DNA of 64,000 bases from Psychroserpens algicola (GTDB lineage Bacteria > Bacteroidota > Bacteroidia > Flavobacteriales > Flavobacteriaceae), in NCBI RefSeq assembly GCF_014526325.1, contig NZ_JACNMJ010000007.1:124001-188000 (forward strand), read 5' to 3'. The notes beneath the pieces were generated by a model. That model did no database searches, was not told the DNA's origin, and saw only the letters and a list, made by a program, of their open reading frames with translations. How positions within the stretch are numbered: position 1 is the first letter of the stretch; each line of letters opens with the position of its first letter. This document shows, one piece after another, positions 1 to 8,529 of this stretch. Made by a program: the position numbers and the translations under genes.

Positions 1-114
1 GAGAACCAATTTGGGTGTTTTAGTTGAATCAATAGTAGATACAACTCGTCGCTCTTGTCCGTAAGTATAAAAAGTCAAAAAAATAAATAAAAGAATGGTC
101 AGCAGTTTCTTCAT
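1..114 (-). CDS. Exported protein, N-terminal part only
   Basis: The reading frame runs off the left edge, so only the first 38 codons are visible. They start with ATG at 114 and encode a signal peptide (MKKLLTILLFIFLTFYTYGQ) with a likely signal peptidase I site after YGQ, then a polar mature start. Nothing visible identifies the family. The direction is that of most genes here, and a decayed cassette site lies just upstream (120-245). Confidence 0.6.
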   Translation of the reverse strand, partial: MKKLLTILLFIFLTFYTYGQERRVVSTIDSTKTPKLVL

Positions 115-119
115 GTTCT

Positions 120-245
120 GTAGTATATGATACCGTTTGGAAGTTTAACTACTAATTTAGTGAATTAATTAACGAATAGAAAATCTGCTAAAATTTCAGT
201 AAGCCTATTGAGTCTGATGACTGTTATGCTCAGAAGAAGTGAATG
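120..245. repeat. Decayed attC-like site
   Basis: Only the centre of the site is recognisable: an ACTAATTTAG block followed by GAATAGAAAATCTGC and a TTTCAGTAAGC segment. This matches the centre of the class 6 sites at 14445 and 62620. The outer arms no longer pair convincingly. Confidence 0.45.
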
Positions 246-248
246 TGT

Positions 249-707
249 TTACGAGTTGTCTAATTTCATCAGGATTCGCGGTGAATCATCACAGTAATAA
301 TCCATAACTTCTGAATTTTTTTCAAACCCTAGTTTTTCATATAAATTGATGGCTGGGCTATTATCAGGTGTAGTTGTCAACTGGATTTTGTTAATGTTTT
401 TACTTTTGAAAACTGTTAGCAATTGATGGGTGATGCGTTGACCAATTTTTTTCTTTTGTTCTGATTTGGTTACTGCTAGAGCAAAAATCCAACCTATTTT
501 ATTATCACAATCTATGCCTCCAAAGCCATATCCTTTTATTTGATTGTGCTCGTCTACGGCTACCAAAAAGAGATCATGAGCTATATCATAAAATTGTCTG
601 AGTACAAACAATGGATAGTGCATTGGCTTAAAAGCTTCTTCTTCCAGTTGAAAAATAGTTTTTAAGTCATTTTTCAAGATTGTTCTTATGGTAATAGCTG
701 AGGTCAT
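249..707 (-). CDS. GNAT family N-acetyltransferase
   Basis: A 152-residue protein of normal length for a single GNAT domain, expected to move an acetyl group from acetyl-CoA to an amine. The acetyl-CoA pyrophosphate-binding motif lies at about residues 83-91 (EQKKKIGQR, of the Q/RxxGxG/A type) after a beta strand. The C-terminal motif NSPAINLYEKLGF at 116-128 is typical of RimI-like members. No signal peptide, so cytoplasmic. The substrate cannot be predicted. It is a single gene between decayed sites, in the older part of the array. Confidence 0.88.
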   Translation of the reverse strand: MTSAITIRTILKNDLKTIFQLEEEAFKPMHYPLFVLRQFYDIAHDLFLVAVDEHNQIKGYGFGGIDCDNKIGWIFALAVTKSEQKKKIGQRITHQLLTVFKSKNINKIQLTTTPDNSPAINLYEKLGFEKNSEVMDYYCDDSPRILMKLDNS

Positions 708-730
708 GGTTATGGAGATATGCTTGTGTT

Positions 731-1411
731 TTAATGAATAATTAACGCTCCATTTTTATTTTCAAAACGGTAGTCTATTTCTATAAAATGTATCTTTCCT
801 TTTTCAGATTTTGTTAAAAGTTTTGGAGCAGAAACGATTCCTTGGATAATTATAAATCCGTTAAAATCAATAATTTTATAATCAGATTCCCATTCAGAGT
901 CTCTTTCAAGCGGCTTAACTTTTACTAAATTATTATCCTGATAAGTAAACAGGTATTTTTTAATATTCTCTACAGACTCAATGACAGGAGTGTTAATTAA
1001 TTCAGATTTTAAGGTCTTCAAATTGATTGTGTCTGGTTTCAAATTGAGTTTAACATAAGGTAAAGTAAATCCGTTAAACTGTATGGTTAATGAATCGTTT
1101 GTATGGATTGTCAATGTTTCCTTATCATTAAGTTTATACATGTTATCGCTCAGAGGTGTAAGGTTTAAAGTATCACGATAAACAAAAACTTTAGTTTCAC
1201 CAGTTTCCATATTCATTTTATCCTGATTACTCAGTCTATACAATTGACCAGATGCTGTACTAAAAAGAAAACTCTGAATTTTAGCGCGCTCAATAAAGTT
1301 TCCTAAAGAGTCATAAACGCCTTTGGTTCTCCATAATTTTTCGCCTTCAATCTCTTGACCAAAACTTAATGTTGAAACAAAAATTAATAGTAGTACAAGT
1401 AAGTTTTTCAT
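731..1411 (-). CDS. Exported protein of unknown function
   Basis: A 226-residue protein starting with a clear signal peptide (hydrophobic residues 4-17, cleavage after SFGQ). The mature part is rich in beta-prone segments and polar residues, with no Cys lipobox, transmembrane helix or catalytic motif I recognise. Periplasmic or outer-surface location is inferred. It sits alone between decayed cassette sites. Confidence 0.7.
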   Translation of the reverse strand: MKNLLVLLLIFVSTLSFGQEIEGEKLWRTKGVYDSLGNFIERAKIQSFLFSTASGQLYRLSNQDKMNMETGETKVFVYRDTLNLTPLSDNMYKLNDKETLTIHTNDSLTIQFNGFTLPYVKLNLKPDTINLKTLKSELINTPVIESVENIKKYLFTYQDNNLVKVKPLERDSEWESDYKIIDFNGFIIIQGIVSAPKLLTKSEKGKIHFIEIDYRFENKNGALIIH

Positions 1412-1414
1412 TTG

Positions 1415-1576
1415 TTAGCTAGTTGATTTGTGTATAATCTTGATGTATTGGTTGGCTAAAGTTAGTAAAACAAACCGGAATTATAGAGCCTTCCTAAAAT
1501 AACGAAAGGTTAGGGACGAAGCGGTATAGCCTCTTTCATCTCTAAATTAGTAAAACCTAATGCTGTGTACTGTACT
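1415..1576. repeat. Decayed attC-like region
   Basis: Contains GTTAGCTAGTTG, TTTGTGTATAAT and a GGCTAAAGTTAGTAAAAC block that match attC parts in order, and a second CTAAATTAGTAAAAC block near 1542. It may be two decayed sites or one rearranged site. Confidence 0.45.
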
Positions 1577-2848
1577 TTACTTGTTGTTTGTACGTTCTAA
1601 AATCAAAGAAGCAAACGATTTTACTCCAATTCTTATACTTTCTTCATCAACTTTAAAGTTAGGTGAATGATTCATAGCATCAATTCCTTTTTCATGATTT
1701 GAACCGCCAAATAAAAAGTATACACCAGGTATGCGTTGTTGGAAGTAAATAAAATCATCGTTAAAGTATGGAATTTGTCCATAATTCATCATAAGCGATT
1801 CTCGACCAAAAATTGTAGTTAATGTGGTGATAGCATTTTTAGTTAAATACTCATCATTCATTACTGTTGGATTTTCTTGAATAAATGATGTAGAAATGAA
1901 ATTGTCTTTATAGTCCGTTTTTCTAATTATTTGCTCAATGTCAGGTAACATATTTGGTAAATTTGACTTATCAGTTTCATAAGCATACGTTTTTATAACA
2001 GTTTGGTTGTTGAGCTCTTCGATTATGAAATTTTCTTCCAAAAAACGATAATCTTTAAAGATCGTATTTGGGTTAGTCAATCCTATTTCAGAATCAAAAG
2101 CCTTTGAGATGTCCCAAGGGTTGACGCCGTCTTTTTGTCGTAGAATGCCACGTCTTATTTGGTCGTATAGAAGTTCGGTATTTTCTTTAGCAATGTTAGT
2201 ATTGAATTTGATTTGTATCCCTTTTTGATACGCATACAGTTCGTTAGGTTTAACCATAATCTTGCCTACTGGTAGGGCAGTTATGTGTAATGCATATATT
2301 TCATCAATAGTTATTTCAGAAAACAAACTACTATTTACCATATTCTTAGCACCAACAAAGGTTTCCTCTTCTGGTTGAAAGATAAAATATACGGTACCGT
2401 TAATTGACTCTTTGTGTTTAGATAGTACTTCAGCTATTCCGAGTCCGATTGCCATATGAACATCGTGACCACAGCCATGTTGAATGTTTTCATTTTTCGA
2501 TTTATAGGAGACTTCTTCAGGAAAATTATTTGGTAGAGCATCCATATCTGCTCTCCAGGCAATATGTTTCCCTTCTTTTTTTCCTTTTAAGATGCCAATC
2601 ACGCCATAACCAGCAATATCAGTTTTAACTTCCAGTCCTAATTTCAATAAATGCTCGGCAATGATTTTGGACGTTCGTTTTTCGTTACCAGCTAATTCGG
2701 GATATTCGTGGAAATCTCTTCTTATTTCAACCAAGCTATTAAAACTATTGTTTGTTTGTTTTTCAATGCTTTCATGAACTTTGTTTTTATCTGGAGATGT
2801 ACAAGCGCTTAAAATACCCAATAAGAAAGCTAATAGTTTTAATTTCAT
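1577..2848 (-). CDS. M20 family amidohydrolase lipoprotein
   Basis: A 423-residue metallo-amidohydrolase like the M20D group (hippurate, IAA-amino acid and N-acyl-amino acid hydrolases), predicted to cleave an N-acyl or peptide bond. A lipobox (LSAC, Cys16) makes it a lipoprotein, which is unusual for a group that is mostly cytoplasmic. Metal and catalytic motifs are in order: DMDALP (101-106), HGCGHD (124-129), QPEEE (158-162, general base Glu), ALHIT (186-190) and a late NHSPNF near 391. All expected ligands are present, so it is probably active. The segment at 220-300 is longer than usual. Confidence 0.85.
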   Translation of the reverse strand: MKLKLLAFLLGILSACTSPDKNKVHESIEKQTNNSFNSLVEIRRDFHEYPELAGNEKRTSKIIAEHLLKLGLEVKTDIAGYGVIGILKGKKEGKHIAWRADMDALPNNFPEEVSYKSKNENIQHGCGHDVHMAIGLGIAEVLSKHKESINGTVYFIFQPEEETFVGAKNMVNSSLFSEITIDEIYALHITALPVGKIMVKPNELYAYQKGIQIKFNTNIAKENTELLYDQIRRGILRQKDGVNPWDISKAFDSEIGLTNPNTIFKDYRFLEENFIIEELNNQTVIKTYAYETDKSNLPNMLPDIEQIIRKTDYKDNFISTSFIQENPTVMNDEYLTKNAITTLTTIFGRESLMMNYGQIPYFNDDFIYFQQRIPGVYFLFGGSNHEKGIDAMNHSPNFKVDEESIRIGVKSFASLILERTNNK

Positions 2849-2874
2849 AAGTAATGATAGTCATTGACCAGTTT

Positions 2875-3456
2875 CTAAATGCTTGGTTCTATTTTGATAT
2901 TGTATTTTGTTAAAAGGCCAATAACAGTTTCTAAGGTGAATTTTGCGCCTTTAATTTTATTGTTTTCCGGGTCAATTATAAAGTTAGTAGAGTTTCTGAA
3001 ATCAGCATTTTGTAAGTTCGTGTTGTTAAATGTAGCATGTAGCAAGTCACAATCGTCAAAAATGGATGCACTCAAATCACATTCCGTAAAATCGACTTCT
3101 CTGAGCTTAGATTTTTTAAATACAGTTTTTGAAAGTTTTCGTTTATAAAATGACGAATGATTTAATTGGCAGTTATCAACCTGTATTGAGAATGCAAATC
3201 CACTACATTTATCAAACTGTAAGCCTAACATCTTACAATCTTTAAAAAGTACATTTTGGAAACCACTTTGAAATATATTAGCTGTACTCAAATTACAGTC
3301 GTAGAATTCACAGTCGATAAACCTAATTTTTGATAAGTCAGAATTCGAAAAATTACAGTTTATAAACACACACAAGTCGTATTCTCCTTTTTCAATATCA
3401 GTTTGAGAAAAGTCTTTTCTTTCAAATGTTTTTTCTTCTACAAACTGTTCTTCCAT
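2875..3456 (-). CDS. Pentapeptide-repeat protein, Qnr/McbG-like
   Basis: A 193-residue protein in which residues 15-155 are tandem A(D/N)LxX-type pentapeptides (for example CNFSN, SDLSK, CNLST, NLQNADF), expected to fold as a right-handed quadrilateral beta helix. The C-terminal tail (GAKFTLETVIGLLTKYNIKI) recalls the helix plus short strand that ends Qnr proteins, which mimic DNA and shield gyrase. Length is close to Qnr (about 218). No signal peptide. Gyrase protection is inference; many pentapeptide proteins have other or unknown roles. Confidence 0.75.
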   Translation of the reverse strand: MEEQFVEEKTFERKDFSQTDIEKGEYDLCVFINCNFSNSDLSKIRFIDCEFYDCNLSTANIFQSGFQNVLFKDCKMLGLQFDKCSGFAFSIQVDNCQLNHSSFYKRKLSKTVFKKSKLREVDFTECDLSASIFDDCDLLHATFNNTNLQNADFRNSTNFIIDPENNKIKGAKFTLETVIGLLTKYNIKIEPSI

Positions 3457-3510
3457 TGTTATTGCTTATACCTGATACGTGAGTTATGATTTGAGAGTAT
3501 TTACAGTTTG

Positions 3511-3942
3511 TTATTTCTTACAAAGTTTACCTTCTGAAACAATTTCTTCTCCTTCAATTATAAAAATAGATTTGTAGTAAAAGCACTTGCCTTCAATTTT
3601 AATTAGTTCAGTATGTATGCCTCCAGAATCATTTATGAGTTGAGATATTGAGTCAAGTTCTCCGTTTGCATCATCTGCGAATAATTTGTAAGTACAATCG
3701 TCTATCCATTCAATTCTCAATGTTTTGGGGTCCATTGGATAACCGATGCCCTGAAATTCTTCAGGTAACTCCTTTATGGTTTCGACTTGTTTATTTCCAT
3801 CACGAGTCATATCCCATTCTAATACTGGCGAACTAAAAGTATTCATTACAAATTCACCTTTTTTGAAATCTTCACAAGTCAGTTCTTGTCCGAAACTTAA
3901 TGATACTAACAATAGTGATGATAAAAATAAGTGGTATTTCAT
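3511..3942 (-). CDS. Exported protein, paralogue of 55452-55889
   Basis: A 143-residue exported protein with a signal peptide ending SFGQ. The mature protein begins with CEDF, has LEWDMTRDGN, an INDCTY-like DDCTYKL segment, and ends EGKLCKK. The gene at 55452-55889 matches along the full length (CEDF, LEWKVLRKDN, NECTYRL, EGKLCK), with conserved cysteines suggesting disulfides. Function unknown. The two copies are 52 kb apart in the same array. Confidence 0.75.
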   Translation of the reverse strand: MKYHLFLSSLLLVSLSFGQELTCEDFKKGEFVMNTFSSPVLEWDMTRDGNKQVETIKELPEEFQGIGYPMDPKTLRIEWIDDCTYKLFADDANGELDSISQLINDSGGIHTELIKIEGKCFYYKSIFIIEGEEIVSEGKLCKK

Positions 3943-3996
3943 ATAGTTGAAAAGTGTTTTATGTGGTTAGTAATTATAGGTAACAAAATACCAATC

Positions 3997-4374
3997 TTAC
4001 TTTTTTTCTTCACGAAGAATTTTTTCCATTTTTCGACCTCTGGCTAATTCATCGATTAGTTTTTCCATACGTCTACATTGTTTATACAATTCAAATTCAT
4101 CCTCTATATCTTCAATTCGATAACCACAAACCACTCCTTTAATTAAGTGTGCATTTGGATGTATTTTAGCTTTTTGAAAAAAAGTTCCAAAGGTGACTTT
4201 CTCTTCAATAAGTGTTTGTAGCTCATTATTATCAAAACCAGTAAACCATTCTATGACCTGGTTGAGTTCATCTTTTGTTCTACCATTTTTCTCTAGCCTG
4301 TTCAAATATAGAGGATAAATGGATGCAAATATCATACTTGCGACCTTTTCGTTTTTTTCGGTTGTAACTTTCAT
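3997..4374 (-). CDS. DUF2200 family protein
   Basis: The protein is 125 residues from the ATG at 4374. An in-frame ATG 17 codons upstream would translate decayed attC sequence, so the shorter start is preferred. Hallmarks of the DUF2200 family are present: FASIYPLYLNRLEKNGRTKDE near the start, WFTGFDNNEL, and the ending LIKGVVCGYRIEDIEDE followed by LIDELARGRKMEKILRE. The family is small, cytoplasmic and of unknown biochemical function. Confidence 0.85.
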   Translation of the reverse strand: MKVTTEKNEKVASMIFASIYPLYLNRLEKNGRTKDELNQVIEWFTGFDNNELQTLIEEKVTFGTFFQKAKIHPNAHLIKGVVCGYRIEDIEDEFELYKQCRRMEKLIDELARGRKMEKILREEKK

Positions 4375-4409
4375 GTTTAATATTTTGAATGGTTTAGAAT
4401 TATAATTAA

Positions 4410-4520
4410 TTATGTGGTCCAGCAACTAAATTAATAAAAAAACCGAACCAAAGGAAGACTTGTAGGATTTTCAGAGGACACAGACTACGCATTTAGTTAT
4501 ATACGTTGTTGAGAACTGTG
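4410..4520. repeat. Decayed attC-like site
   Basis: A GCAACTAAATTAATAAAAAA block, a CCGAACCAAAGG segment, a GTAGGATTTTC half-loop and a right arm TTAGTTATATACGTTGTTG follow attC order. The left arm is missing or rewritten. Confidence 0.6.
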
Positions 4521-4523
4521 TTT

Positions 4524-5249
4524 TTATTTGCATTTCTTTATCTTCATGTTTCTAATTGAATCAAATTTTTGGTCGTAACGGAAATTAAATTTTTCTTTTA
4601 AATCATTATAAGTTGAAATATAAAATTCGTTGAATGTATAAAGGTTATCTTTATTAGAAACTTCTCCATTTTGATCAGTCATTTTACCTATACTACCTGT
4701 TCTTCCCCAATGAAAGACTCCTAATGTGTTTCTAGGTGGTTCATTTGGTTTTTTTTCTAAAGTATGGTCTTCATTAAAATCTCTAATGTCCATTTTTGGT
4801 AGTTCTGTCTTCTTTCCCTCTTTGTCAACTAAGTAATATTTATGATTGATAAACCCATATTTTTGCTCATTACTTAACAATAAGATTCCATCATTAGGTA
4901 TTTTATAAGTCAGTCCGTTATCCGTTTTTTCGAGTAATATTCCACAATCTTTCTTATAAATTATATTAACTCTTCCTCTATAATCATTAGGTATTAAGAA
5001 TGTCTCTGGTTCGACAGTATTAATATTTGTCCATATTGGCCAATATGCAATTATTACGATTACGAAAAGTCCAATAGGTACTATTTTTTGTTTTCCAGCC
5101 TTTTTTGAAATTAAAATCAAAATAATTCCAACTATAAAAACTGGTAGTCCGATTATAGCAAAAAATGCAGCAAAAGTCAGTCCAAAAGCTCCAGTTGCGA
5201 GTAGAAGAAGTCCGCTATAAAATAAAAAGTTGCTAGTTTTAATGGTCAT
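4524..5249 (-). CDS. Membrane protein, possibly DUF6843-like
   Basis: A 241-residue protein with three hydrophobic helices in the first 75 residues (about 8-30, 32-48, 55-70) and a hydrophilic C-terminal domain. That domain begins ETFLIPNDYRGRVNIIY and contains a KKDCGILLE segment, which I associate with DUF6843-type proteins; the assignment is tentative. The soluble domain probably faces the periplasm. Function unknown. Confidence 0.65.
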   Translation of the reverse strand: MTIKTSNFLFYSGLLLLATGAFGLTFAAFFAIIGLPVFIVGIILILISKKAGKQKIVPIGLFVIVIIAYWPIWTNINTVEPETFLIPNDYRGRVNIIYKKDCGILLEKTDNGLTYKIPNDGILLLSNEQKYGFINHKYYLVDKEGKKTELPKMDIRDFNEDHTLEKKPNEPPRNTLGVFHWGRTGSIGKMTDQNGEVSNKDNLYTFNEFYISTYNDLKEKFNFRYDQKFDSIRNMKIKKCK

Positions 5250-5264
5250 TTAAATATCGTACTG

Positions 5265-5352
5265 AACATGTTTGTGTATGTTTAGCTGCGTTGACTAGAA
5301 CTAAGCTATAAGACCAAGTAATTAGTTATAAACGCAGTTTTGAGCTGGTTTT
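5265..5352. repeat. Decayed attC-like site
   Basis: TTTGTGTATG, CTGCGTTGACTAGAACTAAG and ATTAGTTATAAACGCAGTTT are recognisable outer arms. The central loop hairpin is deleted, leaving a site of about 90 bp. Confidence 0.55.
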
Positions 5353-5361
5353 GTCGTTGTG

Positions 5362-5775
5362 TTATTTCCAAGGGTTATATGAGCCAAAACTCCAGATATG
5401 GCCTTCAAGATCTTTGCATGTATAGCCACGACCACCGTATGCTTCATCCTTAATTTCTAAGAGTATTTTTGCGCCTTTAGCAACAGCATTTTTATAATGG
5501 TCATCGATTTTTTCAACAATTATGTAAGGTGCTTGCGTGTTAATTTCGTTCAAACAGTTGGGTGTTTTTATCAATTTGCCGTATTCGTTGTTGTTTTCGG
5601 AACTTAGCATAATCATTGAATTGCCATACGTTAGTTGCGCATGTATGATTGTATGGTCTTCTCCTGGGACAACAAGGCGCTTTTCAAATCCGAAAGAATT
5701 ACAAATCCATTCGATAGCTGCTTCTGCATTTTTATATTGTATTACAGGAATAATACATGCTTTATTTGTTGTCAT
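5362..5775 (-). CDS. VOC (glyoxalase/bleomycin-resistance) family protein
   Basis: A 137-residue single-domain protein of the vicinal-oxygen-chelate superfamily, similar in layout to PhnB/glyoxalase-like proteins. It shows IPVIQYKNAEAAIEWICNSF near the N-terminus, HAQLTYGNSMIMLSS in the middle, and the closing KDLEGHIWSFGSYNPW. It probably works as a dimer with a metal or small ligand between betaalphabetabetabeta modules. The substrate is unknown; it could detoxify an electrophile or bind a drug. Cytoplasmic. Confidence 0.85.
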   Translation of the reverse strand: MTTNKACIIPVIQYKNAEAAIEWICNSFGFEKRLVVPGEDHTIIHAQLTYGNSMIMLSSENNNEYGKLIKTPNCLNEINTQAPYIIVEKIDDHYKNAVAKGAKILLEIKDEAYGGRGYTCKDLEGHIWSFGSYNPWK

Positions 5776-5829
5776 GATTTAATTGATTATTAGTTTCTAA
5801 GTTACTAAAAAAACAATTGTTATTTGTAA

Positions 5830-6459
5830 TCATTTCAAGTCTGTTTTGGCAATTTCCTCATTTCCGTAGTATAATGTTCCTCTTTTTATAAAGTCTGATG
5901 AGATATAAAAATAGATAAGAATTTTGCTATCATTTATAACTTTTGGCTTAAAGTGAAATACATGCTTATCTGGAAATTTGGGACTACCTAAATTTATAGG
6001 AATTATTATTCCGCTTACACCATCTATCTTGTAGTCCAAGTACGTGTCTTTAATATTTGGATTATATGTTTCCTGCATTTTACTCGATGGCTCTGGTTTC
6101 TTTTTAGTGACTAATTCAAATCGGGAATAATCGTTGTTATTTTCAGTTATAAAAATATCTAAAGGACGATATTGAAATTCAGGTTTTTCACTAACAAGAT
6201 AAAATTTGTTAGGGTCAAATTTTCTTTTTTTAAGGTCAAGAGTTTTTACGTTCACTTCTAAAACAGTAATTCTAAAGCCGTTGAGTATTGTCCCAATGTA
6301 AGTTTTCGGATACTTATTTTTTAATTTGTTGTTCTTTACAAATTCAATTTCTATTGAATCTTGTTCAATAGTAGTCATTTGAGTATAACATTTTTGATAT
6401 ACCAAGATTGTGAAAATTCCAACTATGATTAGAGCTTTGTTTGTTTTGAATATGCTCAT
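5830..6459 (-). CDS. Unknown protein with N-terminal membrane anchor
   Basis: A 209-residue protein with one hydrophobic segment (about residues 9-24) acting as signal or anchor, followed by a basic, beta-rich region without a motif I recognise. It starts 9 bp after the stop of the lipocalin-like gene at 6469-6867 and is probably cotranscribed with it in one older cassette. Confidence 0.6.
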   Translation of the reverse strand: MSIFKTNKALIIVGIFTILVYQKCYTQMTTIEQDSIEIEFVKNNKLKNKYPKTYIGTILNGFRITVLEVNVKTLDLKKRKFDPNKFYLVSEKPEFQYRPLDIFITENNNDYSRFELVTKKKPEPSSKMQETYNPNIKDTYLDYKIDGVSGIIIPINLGSPKFPDKHVFHFKPKVINDSKILIYFYISSDFIKRGTLYYGNEEIAKTDLK

Positions 6460-6468
6460 ATTCTGTTT

Positions 6469-6867
6469 TTAATTTATTTTTTGGAATTTTTGAGAATATC
6501 CTTCGTTAGAAATGAAATTTAGAATTAGATATTCATCTTCCAGTTCAAAAAATAGTGTTGCAATGTTTGGATTTTGGCAGTTTGTTGATATTGTATTGTC
6601 ACTCAAACTAAAGCTTCCAGAGGTTATGATTTCTTCAGAGTAAGGCTCACATAACGAACTATTAGTTGTTACAGTTTCGTTATTTGTAAATTCAATTATT
6701 TTTTCGCTTTCAACAGGTTGAAAAGTTCCGCTTCCATCTCCTGGGTCAGCCAAAACCTCAATTAATTTCCAACTTCCTATTAAATCAGTTTCCGAATTTT
6801 TGTCTTCATTTTTACTACAAGAACATAAAATTCCAACTGTAATTAAAGTCAATACTATTTGTTTCAT
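6469..6867 (-). CDS. Lipocalin-like lipoprotein
   Basis: A 132-residue lipoprotein with lipobox LCSC (Cys near 17). The mature part has the pattern of Bacteroidota lipocalin-like domains: LIGSWKLIEVLAD after the linker, IIEFTNNETV, a cysteine-containing turn, SGSFSLSDNTIS and a closing beta strand. The fold suggests binding of a small hydrophobic ligand; no ligand can be named. First gene of a likely two-gene unit with 5830-6459. Confidence 0.75.
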   Translation of the reverse strand: MKQIVLTLITVGILCSCSKNEDKNSETDLIGSWKLIEVLADPGDGSGTFQPVESEKIIEFTNNETVTTNSSLCEPYSEEIITSGSFSLSDNTISTNCQNPNIATLFFELEDEYLILNFISNEGYSQKFQKIN

Positions 6868-6884
6868 TTTTGTTGTTTATATAT

Positions 6885-7042
6885 AGATGCATAAACTCCT
6901 ATTTGGTTGCGTTAAATTTCGATTAGGAATTCAGTCCTAATGAACTTTACTTTCTTATTGAAACTTATTGGCAACCGACTTTATCTTTTATTTATAGTGG
7001 CACTCAATTATTAATTCTTCAATAGTCCAATTGGCAATGTTC
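6885..7042. repeat. Strongly decayed attC-like region
   Basis: GGTTGCGTTAAATTTCGATTAGGAATTCAG resembles the divergent site at 56410 (GATTAGGAATTCAG), and a TTGGCAACC box occurs near 6970. The pairing is largely lost. Confidence 0.35.
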
Positions 7043-7591
7043 TTATTTTAAGTTTAGTTGCCACGAAACTCCAAATCTGTCTTCTACAAATCCAAATTTT
7101 TGACTGAAACCATAATTGTTTAATGGCATCATTACTTTTCCGTTTTCCGATAGTTTTTCAAAGAGATTTTCAAGCTCACTTTCATTTTTGCATTCAATGT
7201 AGTTGGAAACTGCTGGTGTGAAATCCCAATCGTGAATGGGAGGACTGTCGCTGCACATAAATAAGTTTCCGTTTAAATCAAATGTAGCGTGCATAATTTT
7301 TCCTTCTTCAACGGGTCCTTCTTTTCCCCAACGCTGTACATCAATAATTTTGGAATTAGCGAACAATTCCACATAAAAATTCATTGCTTGTTCTGCATTA
7401 CTCTTTTGAAATGTAAGAAACGTAGTAATTTCTTGTTTCGTTTCAGACTTATCTTTGATTAGTATGCTTTTTAAGCTATCATTTTCAGATTGTAATCTCT
7501 CAATTTTACTAGTTGTGTTTTTGTCAGATTTATAATCCGAGCAACTAATTGTCGTTAAGATTACAATTAAAATATGAATCGTTTTTTTCAT
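7043..7591 (-). CDS. VOC/PhnB-like domain lipoprotein
   Basis: A 182-residue protein with an N-terminal lipobox (TISC, Cys near 17), a short coiled-coil linker (about residues 28-52) and a C-terminal VOC domain of the PhnB / 3-demethylubiquinone methyltransferase-like type. The domain contains FLTFQKSNAEQAMNFYVELF, FDLNGNLFMCSDS and the ending FGVSWQLNLK. Export of this normally cytoplasmic domain is notable. Ligand unknown. Confidence 0.78.
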   Translation of the reverse strand: MKKTIHILIVILTTISCSDYKSDKNTTSKIERLQSENDSLKSILIKDKSETKQEITTFLTFQKSNAEQAMNFYVELFANSKIIDVQRWGKEGPVEEGKIMHATFDLNGNLFMCSDSPPIHDWDFTPAVSNYIECKNESELENLFEKLSENGKVMMPLNNYGFSQKFGFVEDRFGVSWQLNLK

Positions 7592-7604
7592 ATTATTAGG
7601 TTTT

Positions 7605-7755
7605 TTTAGTTTGTTACCTATGTATTCGAGTGTGGTTAGTTATATAGGCTAGTACTAAGTTAGTAAATAGAAGCCGAACAAGAGACGAATGTGCTGGAGT
7701 TTTTGAATATAGACAACGTTTGAAATTGGCTATACATGTAGTTATATCCAGTTTT
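7605..7755. repeat. Decayed attC-like site
   Basis: GTTACC, GTGTGGTTAGTTATATAGGCTAGTACTAAGTTAGTAAAT (read in blocks) and TTGGCTATACATGTAGTTATATCC keep attC order; boxes and loop have drifted. The next 110 bp to 7865 hold no gene that I can support. Confidence 0.5.
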
Positions 7756-7865
7756 CTATTTTTTCTTTTCTACTTAAATATTGAGGTTTTTGATTAGTTA
7801 AAAACAAACATAAACATAAAAGTAAGTAAATAATATCCTCTTAATCAACTTAATAATAAGTCTAT

Positions 7866-8477
7866 TTATTTAGGGCTTTTCTTTTTAAATTTAAAAACTA
7901 TAGAAGCACAAGCTATCTCATAGTTTTTTGAATTGTCTTTTCTTTTATCGACATGACATTTATCTATGTAATACCTATAAGGTGATAAGTCAAATTCAGA
8001 AAATAAGTCTGTTATTTCTTTCAGAAGATTTGCTTTGTAGGCATGCTTAGAAACTATTCCCATTGAGTTCACTATTCCATTCTCAACTTCACTTCTTTTG
8101 AGTTCTGCTTGAATTTCTGGGACTTTGGAAATATTTGATAAAAGCTCATTATTACCAGCCCAAATAAAAACAGATTTTAGCTCATTCATATCCGTTTTAT
8201 ATTTAATAGAATTGATTACTGTCTTTAATTTATTTATTTGACTATCAAATGAAGCTTCTTTTTCCATAGTTATAGTCAATCTATTTTTTTCAGCTACGAT
8301 CTCAAATTCTGTTGAATCTATTTTTAAATATTTCCGATTTGAATCTGACCAAAAGTCATTTTCAACTTGAACTTCATTTTGTTCATTACTTTTATTTTTT
8401 TCTGAATTTACCTTTGAATTACAAGAGATTAGATGTAAAGTGAAAAGAAGTATTAAAGTCACTTTTTTGAGATCCAT
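7866..8477 (-). CDS. Lipoprotein of unknown function
   Basis: Read from the ATG at 8477, because this places a proper lipoprotein signal (lipobox LISC) at the N-terminus; an ATG eight codons upstream gives a poorer signal. The mature protein of about 185 residues is charged and mostly helical, with a DLSPYRYYIDKCHVDKRKDN segment near the end. No family recognised. Confidence 0.65.
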   Translation of the reverse strand: MDLKKVTLILLFTLHLISCNSKVNSEKNKSNEQNEVQVENDFWSDSNRKYLKIDSTEFEIVAEKNRLTITMEKEASFDSQINKLKTVINSIKYKTDMNELKSVFIWAGNNELLSNISKVPEIQAELKRSEVENGIVNSMGIVSKHAYKANLLKEITDLFSEFDLSPYRYYIDKCHVDKRKDNSKNYEIACASIVFKFKKKSPK

Positions 8478-8529
8478 TTTCTTTTTGGTAATTCCTATCA
8501 ATGATTTGTGTTATTATTAATTTTTTAGA

